A DNA stretch of 64,000 nucleotides from Streptomyces ferrugineus (GTDB taxonomy: Bacteria > Actinomycetota > Actinomycetes > Streptomycetales > Streptomycetaceae): assembly GCF_015160855.1 (NCBI RefSeq), contig NZ_CP063373.1:4836001-4900000 (forward strand), given 5' to 3'. Made by a program: the position numbers and the translations under genes. Shown in pieces: positions 1-8,783 of the stretch (position 1 is its first letter; every line of letters starts with the position of its first letter). Under the pieces are notes generated by a model that was not told where the DNA came from, ran no database searches, and saw only the letters and a program-made list of their open reading frames with translations.

Positions 1-161
1 CATCGCCTGCGGGGCCGCCGTGAACTCGGCTTCGTCGAAGACCTGCAAGAACAGCCGGAGCTGAACCGGGTACTCCCCGACCAGCGAAGCGGCGGACTCC
101 AGGGCCAGGGCCCCGCTGCGCGCTGCCGCCCAGTCGACAGAGGGCTTGCCACTGCGGTCGA

Positions 162-330
162 TCAGCGCAGTGGCGCCTTCGACCCCAGCGCGTACCGGGC
201 CAGCACTGCCATCCGGTTCGGCGGGACCTGCGACAGCTTCAGCCGACCGAGCTGCGCCGAGTTCCCCTTCGCGGCCAGCTGGCAGAGCGCCGCGATCCCC
301 AAGACCTGGGACGGCCAGGACCTCAAGCCG
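162..330 (-). pseudogene. Tn3-family transposase fragment
   Basis: Read on the minus strand, a stretch ending at a stop at 162-164 carries the motif SQVPPNRMAVLARYALGSKA, which matches the middle of actinobacterial Tn3-family TnpA proteins (the part with 'PxNRxxxLARYGxxSKA'). Only about 50 residues are recognisable. The sequence between 1 and 161 on the same strand stays open in another frame but I do not recognise it. A second Tn3 remnant lies at 16583-16870. The family call rests on memory of family motifs. Confidence 0.5.
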
Positions 331-354
331 GAACCTCAAGACCGTCGATTCGGG

Positions 355-570
355 CGATGAATGCGTGAACACCATCGCCGTCAAGGGCAGCGACGGGCTG
401 TCGCGGCTGATCATCGTCGACGACCCGGATGCCGAGATCGCTCGACTGCGCACGGCCGGGTTGTCTCTCCGCAGCGATGACGCCACCGGCCCGGGCGGAC
501 GCCAGATCCTTCTCACCGACCCCGCCGGCAACCTCATCGAACTCTTCCAGCCGCCACACCGGCTACGCCC
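355..570 (+). pseudogene. VOC/glyoxalase-fold protein, C-terminal fragment
   Basis: An open frame encodes a segment with DDPDAEIARLRTAGL followed by GPGGRQILLTDPAGNLIELF, the typical C-terminal half of vicinal oxygen chelate (glyoxalase/bleomycin resistance) proteins, including the metal-ligand Glu in the 'DPxGNxIEL' motif. The N-terminal half is absent and is replaced by the opposite-strand Tn3 debris, so this is a truncated gene. The frame runs on to 742 but the extra sequence is arginine/proline-rich and not family-like. Confidence 0.55.
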
Positions 571-993
571 TGACCGGCACGGAACAGGGGTGTCCCCGGC
601 CGCTCCGAGGCAGACGGATACTCCTGGCCGGTTTCTTCAGCGTTCCTCGGTGCCGTCGCACCGTCCCTCCCCGCGTTCCGCAACCGGCTCCCCAGCCGAT
701 GGGGGGGGGCGTACTGTCCGCGGCGTAAGGACATGGGCGTGATCGCCGGCATTGCCTCAAGCGGGTTCAGGGCGTTCACACAGGGATCATTCGCTGCGGG
801 ACGTCGAGCCGGGCCAGCGGGCCTACGACGGCACGGCGAGCGTGGCCCGTTCGCGGGGCCGGATGGATCAGGTGCTGCGCGTGACCAGCGCCCGGGTGGG
901 GGCGTTGCCGGGTCTGCGCCGGCTGCGTGCCACGGGACCCTTGTGGGTGCGTCGGACCGCGACAAATCGGGTTTCGCGGGGGAAGCTGCCTGT

Positions 994-1725
994 ATGGCAG
1001 CCTCGTCCTCCTCCGATGCCCAGTACCGTTTCGACGATCTGACGGCTCTGTACATCAACTGCACTCTCAAGCCGTCTCCGCAGCTCAGTCACACCCAGGG
1101 TCTGATCGACAGGAGCGCGGAGATCATGATGTCGCGGGGCGTCACGACCTCCGAGATCCGTGCCGTCGACCACGACATCGCGCCCGGTGTGTATCCGGAC
1201 ATGACCGAGCACGGCTTCGCGGTGGACGAGTGGCCCGAGCTGTACGAGCGGGTGATGGCCGCGGACATCCTGGTCATCGCCGGGCCGATCTGGCTGGGCG
1301 ACAACGGCTCCGTGACGAAGAAGGTGATCGAGCGCCTCTATGCCTGCTCCTCGCTGCTCAACTCCCAGGGCCAGTACGCCTACTACGGCCGTGTCGGCGG
1401 CTGTCTGATCACCGGTAACGAGGACGGGGTGAAGCACTGCGCGATGAACGTGCTCTACAGCCTCCAGCATCTCGGCTACACGATCCCGCCTCAGGCAGAC
1501 GCGGGGTGGATCGGCGCGGCCGGTCCCGGGCCGTCGTATCTGGACCCGGGGTCGGGCGGTCCGGAGAACGACTTCACCAACCGCAACACCTCCTTCATGG
1601 CCTGGAACCTGATGCACCTCGCCGCCCTGCTGAAGCGGGCCGGAGGCGTGCCCGCCCATGGCAATCAGCGCTCGCAGTGGGATGCCGGCTGCCGCCCCGG
1701 TGCGGACAACCCCGAGCACCGCTGA
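994..1725 (+). CDS. Flavodoxin-family / NADPH-dependent FMN reductase-like protein
   Basis: The 243-residue product has a flavodoxin-like fold signature: a beta strand (LTALYINCTL) running into a phosphate-binding loop at about residues 20-35, and a second FMN-contact segment VIAGPIWLGDNGS near residue 90. Such proteins bind FMN and use NAD(P)H to reduce quinones or other acceptors in the cytosol. The frame is open upstream to 733, but the ATG at 994 has a ggggaag ribosome-binding site 8 bases upstream and starts family-like sequence, so I chose it. It is a single gene between remnants. The physiological acceptor cannot be told from sequence. Confidence 0.8.
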   Translation: MAASSSSDAQYRFDDLTALYINCTLKPSPQLSHTQGLIDRSAEIMMSRGVTTSEIRAVDHDIAPGVYPDMTEHGFAVDEWPELYERVMAADILVIAGPIWLGDNGSVTKKVIERLYACSSLLNSQGQYAYYGRVGGCLITGNEDGVKHCAMNVLYSLQHLGYTIPPQADAGWIGAAGPGPSYLDPGSGGPENDFTNRNTSFMAWNLMHLAALLKRAGGVPAHGNQRSQWDAGCRPGADNPEHR

Positions 1726-1737
1726 CCTGCTCCGGCT

Positions 1738-1763
1738 GGCGGAGGGGAGGGGGCGTCTCCGCC
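1738..1763 (+). terminator. Hairpin after the flavodoxin-family gene
   Basis: A 7-bp perfect stem (ggcggag / ctccgcc) with a 12-base purine-rich loop begins 12 bases after the stop codon at 1725. There is no U-tract, as is usual for Streptomyces terminators. Function is inferred from placement only. Confidence 0.35.
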
Positions 1764-1884
1764 GGGCGGCTCTGTCAGGTCGGTCTTCCGTCCAGCCGGT
1801 CAGTTCATGTTTCCCCTGGGCCGGTGACGCCCCGTCACAGGTGGCCTGACAGCCGCCGGGTGTGCCCAACTGCTGCCGACCGCG

Positions 1885-2196
1885 TTGCCACGGCCATGCG
1901 GCCGTCGTCCTCCACAACTACCGCGCCGGCGGCTTGGCCTCGCCGACGGGGAACGCCGCTACGACGGACCGGAGAAACGGCTCGCCACGCGGCTGGCGGT
2001 CGGGGCGCCCGCCATCACCCTCGACCCCGGGCGGGACCCCTTCACCCCCGGGCAACGGCGCCTCGCACCGGGACAGGTTCACGGGCGGGTACGAGCACCG
2101 CACCTTGCCGGGGGTCGGCTACAGGCTGCCCAGGAGGAACCCGTCGCCTGTGCCTGGGCCGTCATCGACGCCAAGCACTTCCGATCACCCGCTTGA
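1885..2196 (+). pseudogene. Alpha/beta hydrolase remnant, frameshifted
   Basis: Pieces of one protein appear in alternating forward frames: VVLHNYR near 1905, then RLGLADGERRYDGPEKRLA and AVGAPAITLD, then FTGGYEHRTLPGVGYRLP near 2080-2130, then AWAVIDAKHF near 2155. Together they follow the C-terminal half of a common Streptomyces alpha/beta hydrolase ('HNYRWRLGLA...ITLEGD...FTGRYEHR...GHNLPQEAP'). At least two frameshifts are needed to join them, and the catalytic Gly-His of the 'GIGHN' motif is altered, so the gene is dead. Confidence 0.6.
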
Positions 2197-2408
2197 CGGG
2201 TGATTCCCGCCCGAGCGGGTCCGCCACGAGGACCTGGTTGAGGAGCGGATGGCTGTGCCAGGCGGCTCGGCGCGGTACATCGCGGTACACCGAGGACGCC
2301 GGGCGGTCGTGGGAGGGGCGTCCTTGTCCTGCCCGTCACCGGCCTGGGCCTGTGAGGGGGAGGCTATGAATCTTCCCCGGCACCCACGTCACTTGCCAAA
2401 ATGGTGAT

Positions 2409-2969
2409 GTGAATCTCGATCATGTCTTCGTGTGCGGAAACCCGGCACTCGACTTCGCCGCCACGCTGCAAGCGCGCCGTTCGGTGCGTTTCGAGATGCT
2501 CGCGACGCCGGACAGGCTGACCGCATGGTACGTGGAGTCCGGCCTCGTCGATGCGGTTTCCCCCGGTCAGGAGGCCGACGTCGAGCAGGCGACGGCCGTA
2601 CGGGAAGCCGTCTACCGGCTGGTCACCGCCCGTCGGCTCGGGGAGGAGTACGACGGGGCGGCGCTGACCGTCGTGAACCACGCGGCCCGCAGGCCGCCGG
2701 CCGTGCCCCAGCTCACCCCGTCGGGGCGATGGACGCAGGCAACGCCGGAAGAAGCCCTCTCCATGGTGGCGCGCCAAGCCGTGGAGCTCCTGAGCGGGCC
2801 GGACGTGCCCCTGCTCAAGGAGTGCGGCAACCCGGAGTGCACCCGCACCTACATCGACCGCTCGCGGGGCATGCGTCGGCAGTGGTGCGGGATGGAGTCC
2901 TGCGGCAACAAGATCAAGGCAGCCGCGTACCGCGCCCGCAGGAAGGCCGCACCTGCGGCTGGCCGCTGA
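2409..2969 (+). CDS. CGNR zinc-finger / ABATE-domain protein, putative regulator
   Basis: 186 residues. The N-terminal half (NPALDFAATL... to about residue 125) matches the ABATE (stress-induced) domain; the C-terminus has the treble-clef CGNR zinc finger with cysteines in CGNPECTRTYIDRSRGMRRQ and WCGMESCGNKIKA, followed by a basic YRARR tail. This family is thought to bind nucleic acid and act as a transcriptional regulator. Translation starts at GTG 2409; an ATG two bases earlier runs straight into a stop. It stands alone in a region of remnants. Confidence 0.85.
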   Translation: MNLDHVFVCGNPALDFAATLQARRSVRFEMLATPDRLTAWYVESGLVDAVSPGQEADVEQATAVREAVYRLVTARRLGEEYDGAALTVVNHAARRPPAVPQLTPSGRWTQATPEEALSMVARQAVELLSGPDVPLLKECGNPECTRTYIDRSRGMRRQWCGMESCGNKIKAAAYRARRKAAPAAGR

Positions 2970-3589
2970 CCCGCCCGCGCCGTCGGCCATCGTGACGGCC
3001 CCGGCCGTCAGGCCCGTACGGCCGGTTCGACTGCCGTCGCCTCTGTGGCGCGGAGGCGCTCGATGCCGGTGTCGAGCAGCGCCCTGAGGTGGGTCGGGCC
3101 GTCTGTGGAGATCATGATGGTCACGCCTGCCTGGATGCCTGCCGGCAGCGGGGCGGTCGTCCGGTCCGTATCAAGGGACCGGTGAATCCGGGCCGTTGGT
3201 CTGGAGGGCGGGCATGTTGCGGCCAAGGACGGTCGTTGGAGGACCCGGAGCCGACCCTCGACAGGCTTGCTCCTTGGTCCCTCCCGCACCTTCGCATGTC
3301 CGATGCCGCCTGCATCGACGTCCTGGAGCGTGTGCGCCGGCGCACCTGTGGCGGCCGTGAGCCCATGCCGGGAAATGTGGACGCCCTCCCCGGCCCGTCT
3401 GGCCCGTCAGGCCCGTCAGGCCCGTCCGGCTTTTCCCGGTTGGTCTTCCCGGCCCGTCCGGGCTGTTCGGCGTCCTGTCGTGTCTCGGGTTATCCCCACC
3501 CGGGATCCGCCAGCAGCCACCATGGCCTGCGACGACCGTGATCCGTAGCTTCGGGATATCGGCTCGAAAAGATCGCGGGAAGGCGGACC
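2970..3589. other. Gene-poor stretch, possible minus-strand gene end
   Basis: No intact gene is supported. On the minus strand about 43 residues (GIQAGVTIMISTDGPTHL, then LRALLDTGIERLRATEAT) at 3010-3140 read like the true C-terminus of a cytosolic protein, ending at a stop near 3008, but nothing upstream continues it and I cannot name the family. The rest includes a 9-bp tandem repeat at 3392-3427. Confidence 0.3.
3392..3427. repeat. 9-bp tandem repeat, four copies of GGCCCGTCN
   Basis: Units at 3392-3400, 3401-3409, 3410-3418 and 3419-3427 differ only at the last base (t, a, a, c). The array lies upstream of the ABC exporter operon in non-coding sequence. Similar short arrays recur at 20824-20868 with a related unit. 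Confidence 0.9.
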
Positions 3590-4408
3590 ATGAGGCTGCG
3601 CAAGGGCGGCAACAGGCACGACGCGGGGGAGCGGCCGCAGGCCCGGGACGGCTCGGCGCTCGCCGTCGAACTGCGCGGCGTACGGCGGCAGTACGGCCGA
3701 GGAGCCGGCGCCGTGCACGCGCTGGCGGGCATCGACCTCGCCCTGCCGCGCGGCACGTTCACCGCGGTGATGGGCCCTTCCGGCTCCGGCAAGTCGACCT
3801 TCCTGCAGTGCGCGGCCGGCCTTGACCGGCCGTCGGCCGGCTCGGTGCGTCTGGGCGGCACGGAGATCACGGGTATGCGGGAGAACCGGCTCACCGAACT
3901 GCGCCGCAGCCGCCTAGGTTTCGTGTTCCAGGCCTTCAACCTCCTGCCTTCCCTCACGGTCGAGCAGAACGTGCTGCTGCCGATGCGCCTGGCCGCCCGG
4001 CGCGCAGACCGTCGCCGGGCGGCGGACGTGCTCGGGCAGGTCGGCCTCGCGGACAAGGCGCGCTGTCGGCCCGGTGAACTCTCCGGCGGCCAGCAGCAGC
4101 GTGTCGCCATCGCCCGCGCCCTGATCACCAGCCCGGACGTGATCTTCGCCGACGAGCCCACCGGGGCCCTGGACACCGGCACCGCCGCCGAGGTCCTGGG
4201 CCTGCTCCGCAGGGCGGTGGACGCCCTGGGGGCCACCGTCGTCATGGTCACCCACGACCCGGCCGCGGCCGCCTGGGCCGACCGTGTGCTGTTCCTCGCG
4301 GACGGTGTCTTCGCCGGTGGCCTCGAGGGCGGCTCGCCGGAGCAGATCACGGCCCGGATGGCCGCCCTGACGTCCCGTCCGGGCGCGCTGGCAGAGGCCG
4401 CGGCGTGA
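3590..4408 (+). CDS. ABC transporter ATP-binding protein, MacB/LolD type
   Basis: 272 residues. Walker A GPSGSGKST at residues 62-70, Q-loop near FVFQAFNLLP (111-120), signature LSGGQ at 164-168, Walker B VIFADEP at 184-190 and an H-loop in VTHDP. The signature and the 'EPTGALD' segment are typical of the LolD/MacB/FtsE class that works with FtsX-type permeases rather than classical importers. It overlaps the permease gene by four bases (GTGA), so the two are translationally coupled. Substrate is unknown; Streptomyces systems of this class often export peptides or lipoproteins or sense cell-wall antibiotics, but no two-component genes are adjacent. Confidence 0.92.
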   Translation: MRLRKGGNRHDAGERPQARDGSALAVELRGVRRQYGRGAGAVHALAGIDLALPRGTFTAVMGPSGSGKSTFLQCAAGLDRPSAGSVRLGGTEITGMRENRLTELRRSRLGFVFQAFNLLPSLTVEQNVLLPMRLAARRADRRRAADVLGQVGLADKARCRPGELSGGQQQRVAIARALITSPDVIFADEPTGALDTGTAAEVLGLLRRAVDALGATVVMVTHDPAAAAWADRVLFLADGVFAGGLEGGSPEQITARMAALTSRPGALAEAAA

Positions 4409-6942
4409 GGCGCCTGGCCCCCAACGGCCTCGCCCGCGCGGCCGTGCGCCTGCGGCCCGCGTCGTTCGCGGGCACGTTCACCGCGCTGATGATGGCGGCG
4501 CTGATCGTCTGCGCCTGCGGCATCCTGCTGGAGACGGGCGCCCGCGCCACGGTGCCGCCGCAGCGGTACGCGAAGGCACCCGTCGTCGCCGCGGCCGACC
4601 AGTACGCCCGCCTAGTCACGGGCAGCGGCGAGAGCCGGTCGCAGTCGGCGGACCCGCTGCCGGACACCGCGCGCCTGGACGCCGCGCTGGCGGACAGAGC
4701 GGCCCGCGTGCCAGGCGCCCGGTCGGCGGTGGCGGACGTCACGTTCCCGGTGCGCCGAGGCGACGGAGCCCTGACGGGCCACGGCTGGGGATCGCACACC
4801 TTCACCGGCGCCGCGCTCACCGCCGGGGCCGCGCCCGGTAGGGGCGAGGTCGTGCTCGCCCCGGCCGCGGCGCGGGCCGTGCAGGCCCGCGTCGGCGACC
4901 TGGTCGCCCTTGACACCGCCACCGGACGCGCCGACTTCCGCGTCAGCGGCCTGGCCAGGCCCGGATCCGGCGACACGGCCGGCGACGCGACCGGCGATAC
5001 AGCCGGCGACACGGCCGACGCCGCGGCCGCGGGCGGCATCGCCTGGTTCGCCGACGCCCAGGCCCCCGCGCTCGCCGGGCACCCCGGCAAGGCCGACGCC
5101 ATCGCCGTACTGCCCGAGGACGGCACGGACACCGCCGCCCTCGCCGCCGGCGTCGCCAAGACGCTCGCCGGCACCGGAGCCCACGTACACACCGGTGACG
5201 GCCGGGGTGCCGTCGAGGACCGCACGCTGGGCTACGCCAAGGAGACCCTGACCGGGCTCGGCGGCTCCTTCGGCGGAATCGCCACCGCGGTCGCCGTCTT
5301 CACCGCCTCCGGCACGGTCGCGCTGTCCGTCGCCCAGCGTGCCCGGGAGTTCGCGCTGCTGCGCGCCGTGGGCGCCACCCCGCGGCAGATCCGCCGCGCG
5401 GTCGCCGCCGAGGTGCTGCTCGTCGCACCGCCCGCCGGACTGATCGGCTGCCTGCCCGGGATCGCCCTGGCCCACTGGTGGTTCGGGCAGCTGAAGGACC
5501 GCGGGGCCGTCCCCGACGGCGTGGATCTGCACGTCTCCTGGATCCCCCTGGCCGTCGCCGTCGGCACGGGGCTGCTGACCGCGCTCGCCGCCGGCTGGGC
5601 AGCAGCCGGCCGCCGGCCCGCGAGGATCAAGCCCGGTCAGGCTCTCACCGAGGCGTCGGTGGAGCGGCTGCGGCCGGGCGTGATCCGTACGGTGCTGGGC
5701 CTTGGCGCCTTGGCCGGCGGCGGGTTCCTCACCGTCCTGGCCGCCCGCTCGGCCGGCGAGGACGCGGCCAACGCCGCCCTCGGCGTCGTCATGCTCTTCA
5801 TGCTCGCCGTCGCCCTGCTCGGCCCGCTGGTGGCACGGCTGTGCGCGGCGCTGTTCGCCCTCGCGCTGAGCGGCGGCGGTGCTCCGGCCTGGCTCGCGGC
5901 CGCCAACTGCCGTACGAACGCCCGCCGGCTGGCCTCCGCGATCACCCCGATCGTGCTGGCCATGGCCTTCACCTCGACCCTGGTCTTCCTGCACACCAGC
6001 AACAGCCACGTCGCCGCACAGCAGCTGCGCGACGGCATCATCGCCGATCACGTCATCACCCACCCGGCCGGACTGCCCGCCGACAACGCCGACGCCGCCG
6101 CCCGCGCCCCCGGCGTGCAGGCGGCCGTGGGCCTGCTCGAGACACAGGTGCTGGTGCCCGTCGGCTCCGGCGCCGACCGGTGGCTGCAGAACTCCGCCAC
6201 CCAGGCCATATCCGGTACCGGCGGACAACTCGCGCAGGTACAGGACCTCGACGTGCGCAGCGGCAGCCTGGAGCGGATCGGCGAGAAGCGCATCGCCATC
6301 GACACCACACTCGCCACCTCAGCCAAGGCCCAAGTCGGCGACACCCTCCCGGTGTACCTTCCGGACGGCACCCAGACCCGCCTCGAGATCGCGGCCGTGT
6401 ACGGCCGTGGACTCGGCCTGGCAGCCGTGACCATGGACCGCGCCCTGCTCGCCGCCCACGTCACCTCCGGCTTCGACAGCACGCTGCTGGTACGGGGCGG
6501 ACATGCCAAGAACCTCACCGCCTTCGGCGAGGTCACCGACGCCGCCGGCCACACCACCGCAAGCAGCACCGAGCGCGAGCTCAACGCCTGGGCCAACTAC
6601 ACGATGGCCGCCGTCCTCGGCGGCTTCGCCGCTGTCGCCGCCGCCAACACGCTCGTGATGACCGTCCTCGATCGCCGCCGCGAACTCGGCATGCTCCGCC
6701 TCGTCGGCACCACCCGGCGCCAGGTGCTGCAGATGCTGCGCTTCGAAGCCCTCCTGGTCGCCCTCACCGGCACCGTCCTGGGCACGGCCATCGCCACCGC
6801 GACACTGATCCCGATGATGCGCGGCCTGACCGGCCAGGCCCCCTACGTCCCCCCGCTGCTGTACGCGGCCTTCGCCGGGGGAGCGGTGGCCTTGGGCCTT
6901 GCGGCAGTGACCCTCCCGGCCAGGGCAGCACTGCGGCACTGA
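4405..6942 (+). CDS. FtsX-like ABC permease
   Basis: 845 residues, starting at a GTG that overlaps the stop of the ATPase gene. The layout is that of duplicated FtsX permeases: a first transmembrane helix at about 15-38, a large extracytoplasmic domain, three helices around 290-400 containing the conserved segment REFALLRAVGATPRQIRRA, a central pair of helices near 425-480, a second large external domain, and a final three-helix FtsX block with RRELGMLRLVGTTRRQVLQM. Together with the preceding ATPase it forms a MacB-type mechanotransmission exporter. A small in-frame Gly-Asp-Thr-rich repeat (GDTAGDATGDTAGDTADA) lies in the first outer domain. Confidence 0.92.
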   Translation: MRRLAPNGLARAAVRLRPASFAGTFTALMMAALIVCACGILLETGARATVPPQRYAKAPVVAAADQYARLVTGSGESRSQSADPLPDTARLDAALADRAARVPGARSAVADVTFPVRRGDGALTGHGWGSHTFTGAALTAGAAPGRGEVVLAPAAARAVQARVGDLVALDTATGRADFRVSGLARPGSGDTAGDATGDTAGDTADAAAAGGIAWFADAQAPALAGHPGKADAIAVLPEDGTDTAALAAGVAKTLAGTGAHVHTGDGRGAVEDRTLGYAKETLTGLGGSFGGIATAVAVFTASGTVALSVAQRAREFALLRAVGATPRQIRRAVAAEVLLVAPPAGLIGCLPGIALAHWWFGQLKDRGAVPDGVDLHVSWIPLAVAVGTGLLTALAAGWAAAGRRPARIKPGQALTEASVERLRPGVIRTVLGLGALAGGGFLTVLAARSAGEDAANAALGVVMLFMLAVALLGPLVARLCAALFALALSGGGAPAWLAAANCRTNARRLASAITPIVLAMAFTSTLVFLHTSNSHVAAQQLRDGIIADHVITHPAGLPADNADAAARAPGVQAAVGLLETQVLVPVGSGADRWLQNSATQAISGTGGQLAQVQDLDVRSGSLERIGEKRIAIDTTLATSAKAQVGDTLPVYLPDGTQTRLEIAAVYGRGLGLAAVTMDRALLAAHVTSGFDSTLLVRGGHAKNLTAFGEVTDAAGHTTASSTERELNAWANYTMAAVLGGFAAVAAANTLVMTVLDRRRELGMLRLVGTTRRQVLQMLRFEALLVALTGTVLGTAIATATLIPMMRGLTGQAPYVPPLLYAAFAGGAVALGLAAVTLPARAALRH

Positions 6943-6948
6943 AACCGC

Positions 6949-6973
6949 GGGCCGGGGGCCGGGGGGCGGGGGG
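6949..6973 (+). other. G-run cluster, possible G-quadruplex
   Basis: Four G-runs (3, 5, 6 and 6 bases) separated by 1-2 bases lie 7 bases after the stop codon of the FtsX permease gene on the coding strand. This fits the standard intramolecular G-quadruplex pattern. It may affect transcript ending; this is inference. Confidence 0.5.
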
Positions 6974-7149
6974 TCGGCCCGGCCTCGGGCGAGGCTCACC
7001 CCTCACTGTGATGTCTCCGCGCAGTTGTTGCGGTGGGAGCAGCTCTGCGACCCGCCATGCTGGAGATCGAGTGCGACGGCTGTCCAGTGCTTCGACCGGG
7101 AAGGTCTGCCGGATTCGCGGCTCCTGCGCGCGCGGCCAGGCGTTGTTGT

Positions 7150-7579
7150 ACCCCCGGTGTGGCGTCGGAGCCGGAGGCACCCGGAGCTCGACGGCTCGGG
7201 GATGCTGCGCGGTGGTGTGTCCGGCCCCGTGGTCTCGGGCGTCGGGGACGTCTTCGTGATGCGGATGCACTACGAGCGCTTTGGCGACTATGAGATGAAC
7301 AACCACGTCGTCGAGTACGAGCCGGACCGCCGCATCGGCTGGGAGCCGAGGCCCGGTCGCCGGCACCCGGACGCCACCGCGCCCGGGGCCGTGTGGGGCC
7401 ACAGATGGATCTTCGACTTGCTCCCGGACGGGGCCGGGGCGACGGTGGTGACCGAGATCTTCGACGGTTCGCGCATGCCGGAGGACAAGCGCGCGGAAGT
7501 GGACAGGGGGCGCGCCTGGTGGCTGAAGCAGATGGCGAGCACCCTGGAACGCCTCGCTGAACTGTGCGCCGCCCGGTGA
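7150..7579 (+). pseudogene. SRPBCC (START-like) protein, N-terminally truncated
   Basis: From about 7150 the frame gives PELDGSGMLRGGVSGPV, then VFVMRMHYERFGDYEMNNHVVEY, a Trp-rich strand, and a C-terminal helix ending in LERLAELCAAR. This matches the last two thirds of polyketide-cyclase/dehydrase-like SRPBCC proteins. The usual 40-50 N-terminal residues (ligand-cavity helix) are replaced by unrelated sequence back to 7025. Its stop overlaps the GTG of the next gene (GTGA at 7576-7579), so it was once the first gene of a coupled pair with a DinB-like protein. Confidence 0.6.
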
Positions 7580-7665
7580 ACCCCGAACTCGGTTCGCTCA
7601 GGGGTGCCCTGGACCGCCGACGCGAGCACGTCGTCGGGATCCTCGAAGGGCTCTCGCCTGGCGAG
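7576..7665 (+). pseudogene. DinB/DUF664 N-terminal fragment
   Basis: The frame starting at GTG 7576 reads VNPELGSLRGALDRRREHVV then GILEGLSPGE, which is the opening helix of DUF664 mycothiol-dependent DinB-like proteins and parallels the intact gene at 8784-9311 (LDGQRRHVLGILDGL). After about 30 residues the similarity stops. It overlaps the SRPBCC remnant by four bases. Confidence 0.55.
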
Positions 7666-8215
7666 CGGTCGGCGGCATCACCCCGATCATGTCGCCAGAG
7701 CGCGACCCGACCAGGGCAGTTGGGCCAGAGTCTTCATCGACGACGCCCGCTTGGCGCGCGCATGGTCCCACCAGGAGCAGCTAAAGGCGAGCATGAAGCG
7801 CTGAGTCACCCTCACCTCTCTCAGAGGCCGACGCCACTGCTTCACGGACACGGCCTGTTGGCGTTCAAGTCGCATGCCAGGAACCAGAAGTAGACGAGGG
7901 CAGCTGCCACCGCCGTCACTCCACCCACCGGGGGCACGTCCAAAAGCGCCGTTGCGTGGGTCGGAGAGCACGCCGCGGTCAACAGGACCACGCACTCCCA
8001 AACCGTCGTACAAGGAGTACGACGCCAAGGACGCCGAGAACTTCGTGCGCCACCACATCGGCCGCCCGAGCGACAGACTGGAGGATCGCAGGCTCTACAC
8101 CGCTCGCGAGATGGCCGAAGCTTTCTGGGATCAGCGGAGACACGATTGTCAGCGGACGCGGCAGACTCCCCGACGGCGGTCAGGTGGCCTGCCTGCTGGC
8201 GGACACGAAACCTTG
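7666..8215. other. Unassigned stretch between remnants
   Basis: No intact gene. Two forward fragments look protein-like but unassigned: WARVFIDDARLARAWSHQEQ, ending at a stop near 7804, and KEYDAKDAENFVRHHIGRPS near 8020-8080. They may be scraps of genes carried by the mobile elements that bracket the region. Confidence 0.3.
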
Positions 8216-8560
8216 AACGGGGAGCCACCGGAAGGCAGCCGAGCTGGCTGGCTGCGACTACCAAACGGTCCGGCGATATCTCCAGTTCCGGGCCAGGGGG
8301 CCGACCCGATCCAACGAGCCGGCAGGTCGAAGCTGATCTACGACTTCCTGCCGAAGGTGGAGTAACTCGTCGAGCGGTCGCGGGCGAGGTCGGCGCCGAC
8401 GCCGTTCACAAGAAGATCGTCGCGATGGGGTCTACCGTCGCGGACCGGACGGCCCGCCGGGCCGTGGCTGCGGTGAAGGAGTCCTACCGCGCAGGGAACC
8501 ATAGGGTGTTGGGGCCCTGGATACCGGAGCCGGGGGCATGTGGATGCAGCGGGGTGGGAG
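8216..8560 (+). pseudogene. IS21-type transposase (IstA-like) fragment
   Basis: Two forward frames together give AAELAGCDYQTVRRYLQFRA, then RSKLIYDFLPKVE, then AGEVGADAVHKKIVAMGSTV, RTARRAVAAVKESYRAGNHR and PWIPEPG. This is the helix-turn-helix and adjoining segment of IstA-like transposases (family pattern 'AAELxGCxHxTVxRY...KVEELVERS...RPWIPEPG'). A stop at 8363-8365 and a frame change break it, and the DDE catalytic domain is missing. Confidence 0.65.
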
Positions 8561-8673
8561 CGAGGCCCACGGATCGGCGGGCGTCGCACGAGCCTAGGGT
8601 GCCTGTGGCTGGCTTGGTCCAGCTTCCGGCTGGTCATCCCCGTATTCGACAAGACTCTGCCGATGGTGGTGGC

Positions 8674-8730
8674 CTGGCGTTCGACGCCGCAGAGCAGCCC
8701 GAGGAGATACGCACGCGCGACGGCCCGGGG
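8674..8730 (-). pseudogene. IS701-type transposase scrap
   Basis: The minus strand encodes RAVARAYLLGLLCGVERQ, close to the 'PRxRARxYLxGLLxxVERK' segment near the N-terminus of IS701-family transposases. Only about 19 residues are recognisable. The same element of another IS701 remnant is seen at 28115-28236. Confidence 0.35.
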
Positions 8731-8783
8731 CATTGGGTTCCGCAGGCGACTTCGACACGAGGAGCGCGAAGCTGGACCGGGAT

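Noticed and set aside
1..161. Minus-strand frame with LALESAASLVGEYPVQLRLF
   Set aside because: Looks protein-like but I cannot assign a family, and it is cut by the window edge.
4612..6228. Very long minus-strand open frame (over 500 codons) opposite the FtsX permease
   Set aside because: It is a Gly/Ala/Arg-rich shadow caused by GC-biased third positions; the plus strand has full FtsX motifs.
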